A stretch of 64,000 bases of DNA from Caulobacter segnis (GTDB lineage Bacteria; Pseudomonadota; Alphaproteobacteria; Caulobacterales; Caulobacteraceae). The stretch is from NCBI RefSeq assembly GCF_003243465.1, contig NZ_QFQZ01000011.1:1-64000 (forward strand), written 5' to 3'. The notes under the pieces are model-generated. The model was not told the origin of the DNA. It was given only the letters and a program-made list of their open reading frames with translations, and made no database searches. Of this stretch, positions 49,536-57,934 are shown piece by piece (the stretch's first letter is position 1; each line of letters opens with the position of its first letter). The translations under genes were made by a program, and so were the position numbers.

Positions 49536-50783
49536 TTAAGGTTGGGCTGGGCTGGCGGCGCCCACTGGTTCGTCGGCTTGCATCTCGGCGACCGGACCAC
49601 GCGACGGGGGACGGAAGAAAATGGCCAGCAGCAGGGTCGCGACCAGGGCGAGGCCGGTCGGGACCATGAACAGGCTGGTGTAGTCCACTTGGCCGTTCGT
49701 GCTGAGACGGCTGATCAGCTCGGGGAACAGGAAGCTGGCCGCGACATTACCGACGCCCAGGATCAACAGGTTGAACAGGCCCTGGGCGCTGGAGCGCACG
49801 TCCTTGGGGAACACGGCGTCGACGAAGATGTAGACCGTGGCGAAGAAGAACGCGTAGCAGATCCCGTGCAGCAGCTGGACGGCGACGATGACCGGGATGC
49901 TGTCGGCGAAGAAGGCGAACACGGCGAAACGGGCGGCGTGCCCCAGCACGCCGATGATCATGGTGACCTTCCAGCCTAGCCGCGCCAGGACGCGCCCCAG
50001 GAAGAACATGGTCAGGATTTCGGCGACCTGCCCGAGGCTCAGCACGACCATCGACAGGTTGCCGGCGATCCCGACGCGGTTGGTCAGGAAGGCGTCGGCC
50101 ATCACGAAGTAGCCGTTGTGGATCACGGAATCGATGAAGGTGACGATGAACAGCACCAGCACGAACGGGGCGCCCAGTAGCTTGAAGGCTCGCCGCCAGG
50201 CCAGTTTGTCGACCCCCGCCTCTTCCTTGCGCGGCGGGGTGTGCGGCAGGGTCAGCGAATAGGCGGCGAAGGCGAAGGACAGGATCGCCGCAACCAGGAA
50301 GATCCATCGCGTCTGCTCGGCCGTGGCGTGCGCGCCGAGCAGGAAGACGAAGGGCCAGCTGACCAGCACCCAGCCGACCGTGCCGCCCATGCGCACGGCG
50401 CCGAACTCGCCGGCGGGATCGCGCAGGTTGGCGAAGGCGATCGAGTTGGTCACTGACAGCGTTGGCACATAGACCAGACTGAAGATCAGATAGCAGGCGA
50501 AGAACGGCCAGAAGCTGGTCGAGAACGCTGTGCCGACCAGGGCCAGGCCGCCGATCAGGTGGCTGGCGGCCAGAAACCTCTCGGCCGAGAAATTGCGGTC
50601 CGCGAACTGGTTCGAGAAAAAGATGCCGACAAGGGCCGCGACGCCCCACGCGCTGCCGACCAGCGACTGCTGCCAGGGCGCGAAGCCCAGCATGCCCATG
50701 TAGGGAAAGATCTTCGGCGCCCAGGCGCCCCAGATCGCCAGCTGCAGCACCATCATCAGGAAGAGCCTGAAGCTCGTCTTCAT
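49536..50783 (-). CDS. NupG/XapB-type nucleoside:H+ symporter family MFS transporter
   Basis: A 415-aa inner-membrane protein with about twelve hydrophobic segments. The N-terminus (RLFLMMVLQLAIWGAWAPKIFPYM) and PTLSVTNSIAFANL match the nucleoside:H+ symporter family. ATG 50783 follows GGGGAGG. It is the first gene of a leftward operon with isomerase, Gfo/Idh, isomerase and cytochrome genes, so the cargo is more likely a sugar or keto-sugar than a nucleoside. Confidence 0.9.
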   Translation of the reverse strand: MKTSFRLFLMMVLQLAIWGAWAPKIFPYMGMLGFAPWQQSLVGSAWGVAALVGIFFSNQFADRNFSAERFLAASHLIGGLALVGTAFSTSFWPFFACYLIFSLVYVPTLSVTNSIAFANLRDPAGEFGAVRMGGTVGWVLVSWPFVFLLGAHATAEQTRWIFLVAAILSFAFAAYSLTLPHTPPRKEEAGVDKLAWRRAFKLLGAPFVLVLFIVTFIDSVIHNGYFVMADAFLTNRVGIAGNLSMVVLSLGQVAEILTMFFLGRVLARLGWKVTMIIGVLGHAARFAVFAFFADSIPVIVAVQLLHGICYAFFFATVYIFVDAVFPKDVRSSAQGLFNLLILGVGNVAASFLFPELISRLSTNGQVDYTSLFMVPTGLALVATLLLAIFFRPPSRGPVAEMQADEPVGAASPAQP

Positions 50784-50847
50784 GGTCCCTGGTCCTCCCC
50801 GACCGTCTGGGCGGCGTTTCGGGTGCATTTATGCCCCAGCCGCTCCG

Positions 50848-50863
50848 ATGTAATCGAAATCAT
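50848..50863. promoter_or_regulatory. 16-bp imperfect palindrome shared with 45075-45090
   Basis: ATGTAATCGAAATCAT has palindromic ends (ATG/CAT) and a palindromic centre (TCGA). It lies between the divergent MFS operon and LacI gene and is the partner of the element at 45075-45090. Confidence 0.5.
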
Positions 50864-50962
50864 GGATAACAGGGGTCGTGCCCCTCGGCAACCGACTCAT
50901 CCTGCGTTCACCACTCGAGCTTCGCCTTGCCAAGCCACGGAGCAGTCGCCAGTGTCGCCACG

Positions 50963-51970
50963 ATGGCGACCATTCAAGATGTTGCGCGGGCCGCAGGCGT
51001 GTCGACGGCCACGGTCTCGCGGGTGTTCAGCGCCCCCGAGCTGGTGATCGAGCCAACGCGCCAGCGCGTGATGGCGGCGGTCGCCCAGCTGGGCTACGAG
51101 CCCAACTTCGCCGCCAAGAGCCTGCGCACCCTGCGGACCGAGAAGATCCTGGTCACGGTCCCGGATATCTCCAATCCCTTCTTCTCACAGGTCATCCGCG
51201 GCGTCGAAGAAGCCGCCCTCGCCGCCGGCTATTCTGTGCTTTTGGGCGACACGCGGCACGAGGAAGCGCGCGAGGAGCAGTATGCGGCCATGTTCCGGCG
51301 CAAGGAGGCCGACGGGCTCATCATCCTGGGCCACCGGCTCCCCGAGACGCTCGCCGAGATGGTCGCCGCCAAGGGGGTGAAGGCGCCCATCGTCAATGGC
51401 TGCGAGTTTCGGCCGGGCCTGGCGGTCTCCAGCGCCCACATCGACAACGAGGGCGCCGCCGCCGAGGTCATGGAGCATCTGTACGGCCTGGGCCACACAC
51501 GGGTCGGTGTCGTGACGGGTCCGTTGGCCAGCCCGATCAGCAGCGACCGCCTGTCCGGCGTCCTGGCGGCCGCCCAGCGTCACGGTCGCGCCAGCGCCCT
51601 GCGCATCTCGATCGGCGACTTCTCGATCGAGTCGGGCGTACGGCAGGCCGGCGAGCTGCTGGACGAGCCCGGCCCTCCGACCGCGATCTTCTGCTTCAGC
51701 GACGAAATGGCGATGGGAGCGCTGGAAGCGATCCGTCGGCGAGGCCTCGCCTGTCCGCGCGAGGTCTCGCTGGTCGGCTTCGACGACATCCGCTTTTCCC
51801 GCCACCTCGATCCGCAGCTGACGACAGTCAGCCAGCCTATGGAGGAGATCGGCCACGAGGTCGTGCGCCTTCTGCTCGACATCCTGGCCGGCCGCGCCAC
51901 CACACTCCAGAACGTGACCCTGCCGCACCAGCTGATCGTGCGCGGCAGCACCTCGGCGCCGCAGCCTTAA
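50963..51970 (+). CDS. LacI-family transcriptional regulator of the 3-keto-sugar cluster
   Basis: A 335-aa repressor. The HTH ATIQDVARAAGVSTATVSRVFS (2-23) and hinge YEPNFAAKSLRT are followed by a sugar-sensing domain ending TTVSQPMEEIGHEVVRLL. ATG 50963 gives the canonical N-terminus but has only a weak ribosome site; a TTG at 50927 in frame is an alternative. It diverges from the MFS operon and its stop overlaps that of the convergent DUF1080 gene (TTAA). It probably controls both units. Confidence 0.9.
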   Translation: MATIQDVARAAGVSTATVSRVFSAPELVIEPTRQRVMAAVAQLGYEPNFAAKSLRTLRTEKILVTVPDISNPFFSQVIRGVEEAALAAGYSVLLGDTRHEEAREEQYAAMFRRKEADGLIILGHRLPETLAEMVAAKGVKAPIVNGCEFRPGLAVSSAHIDNEGAAAEVMEHLYGLGHTRVGVVTGPLASPISSDRLSGVLAAAQRHGRASALRISIGDFSIESGVRQAGELLDEPGPPTAIFCFSDEMAMGALEAIRRRGLACPREVSLVGFDDIRFSRHLDPQLTTVSQPMEEIGHEVVRLLLDILAGRATTLQNVTLPHQLIVRGSTSAPQP

Positions 51971-52746
51971 GGCCTTGGCGGAAGTTCGCGCACCCAGATA
52001 TTGCGGAAGCTGATCGGCTTGCTGGGATCGCCATGCGCCTGCAGCTTGATCGGCGCGGGGGGGTGTGGCTTGTAGGCTGGCTTGCCTATGTAGACCGTCT
52101 CGCCCGCAAGGACGGCGTTGTCCTGCACCAGGACACCATTGTGTAGCACGGTGACGGTCGCCGGGGCGGCCAGGGTCCCGGTGGCGGTGAAGCGCGGCGC
52201 GCGCCAGACGATGTCATAGGTTTGCCACTCGCCCGGCCGGCGACTGGCGTTCACAAGCGGCGGATGCTGCTTGTAGACGCTTGCGGCCTGACCGTTGACG
52301 TAGGTCTGGTTCTCGAAGGAATCGAGTATCTGAACCTCATAACCCTCGTCCCGTGACCCAGTGGACGCGAGGAAGACGCCGCTGTTGCCGCGCCCCTGCC
52401 CGCTCCCGTGGATGTCCTTCGGGACCCGCCACTCCAGGTGCAACTGGTAATCCTGGAAAGCGCGCCGCGTCTCGATGTTGCCGCTGGACTTGTCGACCGT
52501 GAACACGCCGTCGCCGACGGTCCACTTGGCCGGCGACCTGTCTTGGCTCGACACCCACTGATCGAGTGACTTGCCGTCGAATAACACGATCGCGTCGGAC
52601 GGCGCCGCGCCGGCCAAAGCCCCGGGCGCCACGGCGGCCGGCTTCGGGCTCCAGACCTCCGTGTCTTCGGGACGCGCCTGAGCGAGCGCCGACGATGACG
52701 AGAAAAGACCCATCAGGCCAAATGCGCCCAGAACAAACCGGATCAT
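51967..52746 (-). CDS. Second 3-keto-disaccharide hydrolase family (DUF1080) protein, secreted
   Basis: A 259-aa exported protein (signal peptide about 1-23, ends LAQA). IVLFDGKSLDQW, GNSGVFLAS, YEVQILDSFENQTYVNGQAASVYKQ, APIKLQAHGDPSKPISFRNIWV are conserved in DUF1080. It is clearly diverged from the paralogue at 45149-45973, which suggests a separate substrate or step. ATG 52746 follows GGGAGAGAG; the frame open to 52803 has no ribosome site. Confidence 0.88.
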   Translation of the reverse strand: MIRFVLGAFGLMGLFSSSSALAQARPEDTEVWSPKPAAVAPGALAGAAPSDAIVLFDGKSLDQWVSSQDRSPAKWTVGDGVFTVDKSSGNIETRRAFQDYQLHLEWRVPKDIHGSGQGRGNSGVFLASTGSRDEGYEVQILDSFENQTYVNGQAASVYKQHPPLVNASRRPGEWQTYDIVWRAPRFTATGTLAAPATVTVLHNGVLVQDNAVLAGETVYIGKPAYKPHPPAPIKLQAHGDPSKPISFRNIWVRELPPRP

Positions 52747-52870
52747 CGTGCGCTCTCTCCCAGCCCTGTCTTCATTCGGCAATGCGGATCGACGAAGGCT
52801 CATGGCGGCAGGGCGCAGAGCACTTCGATCAATCCGCCCGACCGATGCTTGGGCGTCATACGGGAAGAGA

Positions 52871-53077
52871 TCAGGCTGCGAAGCGCGCGTCCAGGGCTTC
52901 CAGGCGGACCAGGATGCGATCCAGGGTCGATCGTTTGACCGGCTTGCCGTCCCTCAGCTTGGTCCAGGTGGTCTCGCTGATCGCGTAGCATTCGAACAGA
53001 TGCTCACGCGTGACGGCGGGCAGACGCGCCCGCAGGCGCTGAAAAATTTCTCGGGAGGCGGTGACGGTTTCGGCCAT
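52871..53077 (-). CDS. Small helix-turn-helix-like protein, 68 aa
   Basis: A 68-aa soluble protein. The middle (LFECYAISETTWTKLRDGKPVKRSTLDRILVRLEAL) resembles a Cro/CI-type helix-turn-helix: two short helices followed by a recognition-like helix and a final long helix. The ribosome site is weak. It stands alone between the DUF1080 gene and the MBL operon. I do not recognise a specific family; a DNA-binding role is inferred from the pattern only. Confidence 0.55.
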   Translation of the reverse strand: MAETVTASREIFQRLRARLPAVTREHLFECYAISETTWTKLRDGKPVKRSTLDRILVRLEALDARFAA

Positions 53078-53201
53078 GGAATAGCGTTGAGCAGTTACGC
53101 GCGAGAAAGATGTCTCTACCGCGTCCGTATGACGGTCTTGTTGGTCGGTCGTATTTCAACGCTGTTACTTAGGGCCAAGTTTCGAACGAAATCGGCTTGG
53201 A

Positions 53202-54023
53202 TCACAGGTCCAGCGCTGGCATCTGGAACCGCATGCCGTCATAGGCCGGCTCTACGCCCGGCGGCAGCCGCGCGGCCAAGGCGTTGTAGTCGAGGTCGAT
53301 GTGCAGGTTCGTCAGGATGGCCCGCTTCGGCTTGGCCCTGGCGATCCATTCCAGAGCCAGGTCGACATGGGCGTGGGTTGGGTGCGGCGTCCAGCGCAGC
53401 GCGTCGACGATCCAAACCTCGAGATCAGCCAGATCGGCCCAGCTGCTTTCAGGGATAGCGCGGACGTCTGGCGTATAGGCTACGTCGCCGATCCTGTAAC
53501 CAACGGCGCGGACCTCACCGTGATCGACGTCAAAGGTGTGCACAGAGATGTCGCCGCTGGGTCCCGACAGGTTGAAGTCGTGACCCAGGGGCGGCAGGAG
53601 CCTGGGCTCGCAGATCGCGGGATAGCCGCCTTGGGTGCGGAAAATGTACTCGAAGCGCCTCAGCAGGCCGTCGTGCGTGGCCTGGTCCATGTAGGTGGGA
53701 ATGCGGACACGCTGGTTCAGGAAGAACGGCCGCAGGTCGTCGACGCCGTGGGCCTGATCCGCGTGATCGTGCGTGAAGAGCGCCGCATCGACGCGCCGGA
53801 CGTTGGCGGCGGCGGTTTGAAGACGCAGGTCGGGCGCGGTGTCGATAATGACCGTCGTCTGGTGGGGCCGCCCCCCCTCGCCCAGTCGCCGCACCAACAA
53901 AGAACAGCGCGAGCGATGGTTCTTGGGCTCGGCCGGATCGCAATCGCCCCAGTTGCCGTCGGCGCGGGGAACGCCGCCGGAAGAGCCGGAGCCCAGGATG
54001 GTGAACTCCAGCGTGGCGGTCAT
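53202..54023 (-). CDS. MBL-fold metallo-hydrolase (PhnP-like)
   Basis: A 273-aa metallo-beta-lactamase-fold enzyme. ILGSGSSGGVPR at the start, CSLLV, IIDTAPDLRLQ, the metal motif THDHADQAHG (HxHxDH) and later ligands in HTFDVDHGEV and DALRWTPHPTHAHVDLAL fit the PhnP/phosphoribosyl 1,2-cyclic phosphodiesterase-like group. It overlaps tatD as ATGA and closes the rlpA-tmk-holB-tatD operon, an arrangement common in alphaproteobacteria; no phn genes are near, so a phosphonate role is not implied. Confidence 0.9.
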   Translation of the reverse strand: MTATLEFTILGSGSSGGVPRADGNWGDCDPAEPKNHRSRCSLLVRRLGEGGRPHQTTVIIDTAPDLRLQTAAANVRRVDAALFTHDHADQAHGVDDLRPFFLNQRVRIPTYMDQATHDGLLRRFEYIFRTQGGYPAICEPRLLPPLGHDFNLSGPSGDISVHTFDVDHGEVRAVGYRIGDVAYTPDVRAIPESSWADLADLEVWIVDALRWTPHPTHAHVDLALEWIARAKPKRAILTNLHIDLDYNALAARLPPGVEPAYDGMRFQMPALDL

Positions 54024-54808
54024 GGGTGTGGGATCCGATCGAACAGGGCGAAGAAGGCGTCCTCGGTGCGTTGCTCGGTCTCGGACCGGCTCCAGCCTCG
54101 GATTTCGGCCAGCTTGTCGTAGATATGCGGCAGATAGGCGGGCTCGTTGCGGCGTCCGCGCATCGGGACGGGCGCCAGGTACGGACAGTCGGTCTCGACG
54201 ATGATCCGATCGGCGGGCATATCGCGGATAAGCGCTCTCACCTCTTCGGCGGCTTTGAAGGTGGCGATACCGGAGACAGAGAACCAAGCCCCAAGATCGG
54301 CGGCGCGCCGGGCGAGCTCGGGACCGCTGGTGTAGCAATGCATTAGGATCTTGAACGGTCCCGCCGCATACTCGGTCTCGAGAATCTCGGCCATCACGTC
54401 GTCGGCTTCGCGGGTGTGGACCACCAGCGGCAGGCCGCTTTCCCGGGCGGCGACGCAGTGCTGTCGGAAGACCTCGGCCTGCACATCGCGTGGCGACAGA
54501 TCGTAGTGGAAGTCGAGGCCGCACTCGCCGATGCCGATTACGCGCGGACGACGGGCCAGCTCGACCAGACACGCGGCGGTGAGGCCGGGATCTTCCTTTG
54601 CCTCGTGCGGGTGCGTGCCGACCGTGCACCAGATGTCAGGCTCGGTCATGGCGATTTCATGCACCGCTTCGAACGCCGAGACCTTGTCGCAGATGGTGAC
54701 CATGAGGCCGATCCCCGCCTCTCGGGCCCGGGCGATCACGGCGTCGCGGTCCTCGGCGAACTGGGGCGCGTGGAGATTCACATGGCTGTCGATGAGCATG
54801 CGGCTCAC
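54020..54808 (-). CDS. TatD-family metal-dependent deoxyribonuclease
   Basis: A 262-aa TIM-barrel hydrolase. LIDSHVNLHAPQF gives the first metal ligands, GIGECGLDFHYDLSP, LPLVVHTREADDD-like VVHTREADDVMAEIL, LMHCYTSG and VETDCPYLAPVPMRGRRNEPAYLPHI are standard. The start is GTG 54808, overlapping the holB stop (GTGA); ATG 54799 is possible. Confidence 0.93.
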   Translation of the reverse strand: MSRMLIDSHVNLHAPQFAEDRDAVIARAREAGIGLMVTICDKVSAFEAVHEIAMTEPDIWCTVGTHPHEAKEDPGLTAACLVELARRPRVIGIGECGLDFHYDLSPRDVQAEVFRQHCVAARESGLPLVVHTREADDVMAEILETEYAAGPFKILMHCYTSGPELARRAADLGAWFSVSGIATFKAAEEVRALIRDMPADRIIVETDCPYLAPVPMRGRRNEPAYLPHIYDKLAEIRGWSRSETEQRTEDAFFALFDRIPHP

Positions 54809-55812
54809 ATCGCCGCCTTGGCCGCCGCGCGCAAGTCCGAGATGACGCTCCAGAACACATCGCCTCGGTCCAGGTTCACGGCTTCGGCCTCGCCGGGCAC
54901 GCTGGACAGCCTCTCCCAGGCCGCCGCCCAGCGGTCGAGACCGGGCGAGTTCTTGCCATCCGCTGCGACCTGGGTAGCGAAGATCCGTACCTGGTCGGCC
55001 ATGCGGTCCATCAGCAGCTCGAAGCGCGCCGCGCCTTCCGCGCCTCGGAAGGTGTCGGCCATGGCCAGCAGTGCGCCTTCGTCGATCTTCGGCAGAGCCC
55101 GCAGGATCTCGTTAGCGGCGTCGTCGATCGCGATCGCGCCCGCAGCGGCCAGCTGTAGCGCCTTGCCGGGCGCGCCGTGAGCCATCCGCGCCAGACGTTC
55201 CGCCTCCCGGTGCGGCAGGTCGGCCATGCGCTCCACCATGTCGGCCGCGGCGGCCACGCCCGGCGCCGGAACCGGCAGGCGGCGGCAGCGGGAACGGATG
55301 GTCGGCAGCAGCTTGCCAGGCGCGTGGCTGATCAAGAGGATCGCCCCGCGGGCGGGCGGCTCCTCCAAGGTCTTGAGCACGGCGTTGGCAGCGTTGACGT
55401 TCAGGTCGTCAGCGGCGTCGATGATCGCCACCCGGTAGGGCGAGACAGCCGGCGAGTTGGCGAAGAACTCCGGCAGCTTGCGCGCCTCGTCGACGGGAAT
55501 GGCCTTCCTCGCCTTGCCGTCGTCCGTCAGTCGCTCCAGAACCATCAGGTCGGGATGCGATCGCGCCGCGACCTGGCGGCTGACGACGTCGGACGGCGCG
55601 GCGCCCAGCAGGCCGAGCGACGGCTCGGGCCGCGCGCCCAGCAGACGCCGCGCCATGCGGTAGGCCAACGTCGCCTTGCCCACGCCTTCCGGTCCCGTCA
55701 GCAGCCAAGCGTGGTGTAGGCGTCCGCGATCGAGCGCGTCGAGGAACGCCGCCTCGGCCGCCGATTGACCGTCTAGCGTATAGACGTCGCGAGGATGCGC
55801 CGGCGCGTGCAT
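54805..55812 (-). CDS. holB: DNA polymerase III subunit delta'
   Basis: A 335-aa clamp-loader subunit of the AAA+ type. HHAWLLTGPEGVGKATLAYRMARRLLG (about 33-59) carries a P-loop-like motif, followed by VDEARKLPEFFANSP, YRVAIIDAADDLNVNAANAVLKTLEEPP (sensor/Arg-finger region) and TIRSRCRRLPVPA. ATG 55812 overlaps the tmk stop by one base (TGATG). Confidence 0.94.
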   Translation of the reverse strand: MHAPAHPRDVYTLDGQSAAEAAFLDALDRGRLHHAWLLTGPEGVGKATLAYRMARRLLGARPEPSLGLLGAAPSDVVSRQVAARSHPDLMVLERLTDDGKARKAIPVDEARKLPEFFANSPAVSPYRVAIIDAADDLNVNAANAVLKTLEEPPARGAILLISHAPGKLLPTIRSRCRRLPVPAPGVAAAADMVERMADLPHREAERLARMAHGAPGKALQLAAAGAIAIDDAANEILRALPKIDEGALLAMADTFRGAEGAARFELLMDRMADQVRIFATQVAADGKNSPGLDRWAAAWERLSSVPGEAEAVNLDRGDVFWSVISDLRAAAKAAM

Positions 55813-56438
55813 CAGCGCGTCAACCTCTGGTCGACCGCCTCGCCGATGGCGGCGGTCACGTCGTCGATAGCGGCGTTCGCCTCGATCACGACGCAGCGTT
55901 CTGGCTCGCGCCGCCCGATCTCCAGATAGCCGGCGCGCAGACGTTCGTGGAAATCCAGGCCCTTCGACTCAAAGCGGGCCGCGCCGCCCCGCGCCTCGGC
56001 GCGCTGCAGGCCGACCTCGGCCGGAAGGTCGAGAATAAGCGTGAGGTCTGGAACCGTGTCTCCGAGAACATGGCCCTCTAGAGAGGCGATCAGGCTGGCG
56101 GGCGCGTCGCCGCCGGCGCCTTGGTAGGCGCGCGTCGAGTCGGCGAAGCGGTCGCAGAGGACGATGGCGCCTCGGGAAAGAGCTGGCCGGATCACCCGCT
56201 CCACGTGATCCCGCCGGGCGGCATACATCAGCAGGGTCTCCGTGACCGGCGACCAGCGATCGGCGGCGCCATTGACCAGGAGCTCGCGGATCGCCTCCGC
56301 GCCGGGGCTGCCGCCCGGCTCACGGGTCACGACGACGTCATGGCCGGCGGCCTGCAGCCGGTCGGCCAAGCGGCGGATCTGGGTGGACTTTCCAGCCCCC
56401 TCGCCGCCTTCGAAACTGATGAAGAAGCCCTGAGTCAC
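55812..56438 (-). CDS. tmk: Thymidylate kinase
   Basis: A 208-aa enzyme phosphorylating dTMP. P-loop FEGGEGAGKST (9-19), the DR motif in TREPGGSPGAEAIR and VLCDRFADSTRAYQGAGG, and LTLILDLPAEVGLQRAEARG are diagnostic. The start is GTG 56438 after GGAGA. It follows rlpA by 41 nt and is coupled to holB. Confidence 0.95.
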   Translation of the reverse strand: MTQGFFISFEGGEGAGKSTQIRRLADRLQAAGHDVVVTREPGGSPGAEAIRELLVNGAADRWSPVTETLLMYAARRDHVERVIRPALSRGAIVLCDRFADSTRAYQGAGGDAPASLIASLEGHVLGDTVPDLTLILDLPAEVGLQRAEARGGAARFESKGLDFHERLRAGYLEIGRREPERCVVIEANAAIDDVTAAIGEAVDQRLTR

Positions 56439-56479
56439 TGGTCTCCATTCGACCGGATTCCGAGGCTTGTCCAGAGGCT

Positions 56480-57472
56480 CTAGGGACGAAGAACCGTGGC
56501 GCCCGCATAGCCCAAGGCTTCGACCCGCTGGCGCAGGCTCCAGGCCTCGCCCTCATCGTCGCCGGCGGCCACCACGACCCGGTACAGGGTGCCGCTGGCG
56601 CGCTCCAGCGGCTCGATCCTGGCACTTCCCGCCAGAGCCAGCTGCTGGACAGCCTTCTCGGCGTTCTCACGGCTTGCGAAGGCCGCGGCCTGTATCCGGA
56701 AGCCCGACTTCGGGGGCGGCGCCGTGGCCGGAGTCGATTTCACGGGATCAGGCGGGTTGATTGGCGGCGCGGAGAGCTCGGGCGCCGCGGCTGTCGACCA
56801 TTCTGGCTCGGGCTTCGGCGGCAAAACCTGAACGCGCTGCTGCGGCTCCCGAATATCCGCGAAGCTGCGCGTCGGCGGATCGGCGCGAACAGTCGCCTGC
56901 GCGTACTGACGCGGCGGATCGAAGATGCTCTTCGGCGCAGGCCCAATATACCTGACCCGCACCTTGGCTACGCCTTGCCGACGATAGCCCAGCTCCTCGG
57001 CGGCGGCCTTTGAAAGGTCGATGACGCGATCGCCGACGAACGGCCCCCGATCATTGACCCGCACGATCATCCGCCGGCCGTTGTCGAGATTCGTGACCTC
57101 GACCAGACTGGGAAGAGGCAGTGTCTTATGGGCGGCCGACGGGATATCCATGTCGAAGACTTCGCCGTTGGCGGTGCGGCGATTGTGGAACTGCTCGCCA
57201 TACCAGGAGCCGATCCCGACGACGTTATAGTCGCGGTCTTCCTTCGGATAGTACCAGACGCCGTTGATCTGATAGGGCTTTTCGGTGCCGCGCAGGGGTT
57301 TGCCGTTGGAGCCGATCATGTCACTGGCGCGCGGCGCGCTATTACGGGCGCCGATCGCGGGGCGGCCTACGTCGTATTTGGGCGTGGCACAGGCGGCGAG
57401 GCTGAGCGCCGCGAGAACGAAGAGCCCGTGGATGCGGACCAGCCGCCAGATGCGATCGATGTTCTGGTCCAT
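56480..57472 (-). CDS. rlpA: Septal ring lytic transglycosylase RlpA family lipoprotein
   Basis: A 330-aa outer-membrane-anchored protein. A lipobox (LSLAACATPK, about 24-33) ends the signal peptide. The double-psi beta-barrel runs from GIGSWYGEQFHNRRTANGEVFDM (about 83) to VRYIG (about 175), with the catalytic Asp in VRVNDRGPF. A Pro-rich linker leads to a C-terminal SPOR domain (about 250-330) that binds denuded peptidoglycan at septa. ATG 57472 has AGGCGG at 6 nt; TTG 57478 is in frame but lacks spacing. Confidence 0.93.
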   Translation of the reverse strand: MDQNIDRIWRLVRIHGLFVLAALSLAACATPKYDVGRPAIGARNSAPRASDMIGSNGKPLRGTEKPYQINGVWYYPKEDRDYNVVGIGSWYGEQFHNRRTANGEVFDMDIPSAAHKTLPLPSLVEVTNLDNGRRMIVRVNDRGPFVGDRVIDLSKAAAEELGYRRQGVAKVRVRYIGPAPKSIFDPPRQYAQATVRADPPTRSFADIREPQQRVQVLPPKPEPEWSTAAAPELSAPPINPPDPVKSTPATAPPPKSGFRIQAAAFASRENAEKAVQQLALAGSARIEPLERASGTLYRVVVAAGDDEGEAWSLRQRVEALGYAGATVLRP

Positions 57473-57599
57473 GCGCAACCGCCTAGACGAGAGGCGCGCC
57501 CCTCTCAGCGTAACAGGGTGAGCGAATTGTTTTGAAGTCTGGTTAATAGTCTTTGGCGTCTGGTTAAGACCCTGCCGCGCTGATATAGCCGCCTGCTCC

Positions 57600-57689
57600 G
57601 GACAGGTGGCCGAGTGGTTTAAGGCAGCGGTCTTGAAAACCGCCGTAGGTGGAAGCCTACCGTGGGTTCGAATCCCACCCTGTCCGCCA
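57600..57689 (+). tRNA. tRNA-Ser (anticodon UGA)
   Basis: A 90-nt type II tRNA with encoded CCA. The acceptor stem GGACAGG pairs with CCTGTCC; the anticodon loop CTTGAAA within GCGGTCTTGAAAACCGC gives UGA; a long variable arm (GTAGGTGGAAGCCTAC) and T-loop GGTTCGAATCC complete it. Reads UCA and related serine codons. Confidence 0.97.
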
Positions 57690-57934
57690 AGAATTCAATT
57701 TATTCAGCATTCTCAGAAGCATAAGGGCTCCGCCGGCCCCGCGCGCAAGTTTTCATCCGGCTGGATTGTTTCCGGCTTAGGTGTGTCTCAGCTGCTGACG
57801 ACAGGGTTAAGATCATCGCTGGTGCTTCAGGCCGGCGAATCGAGCTCTGGCCGGCCGGCGCTCACACACAGAGCGATACAGCGCCGCGAGGTTAGTAAAC
57901 GCGCTCGAAGACTCGCGTAGCGGTCCCTTCGCGC

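Noticed and set aside
57690..57934. Possible small gene or attachment site after tRNA-Ser
   Set aside because: The 245-bp stretch has short frames only, no ribosome site, no duplicate of the tRNA 3' end and no integrase nearby.
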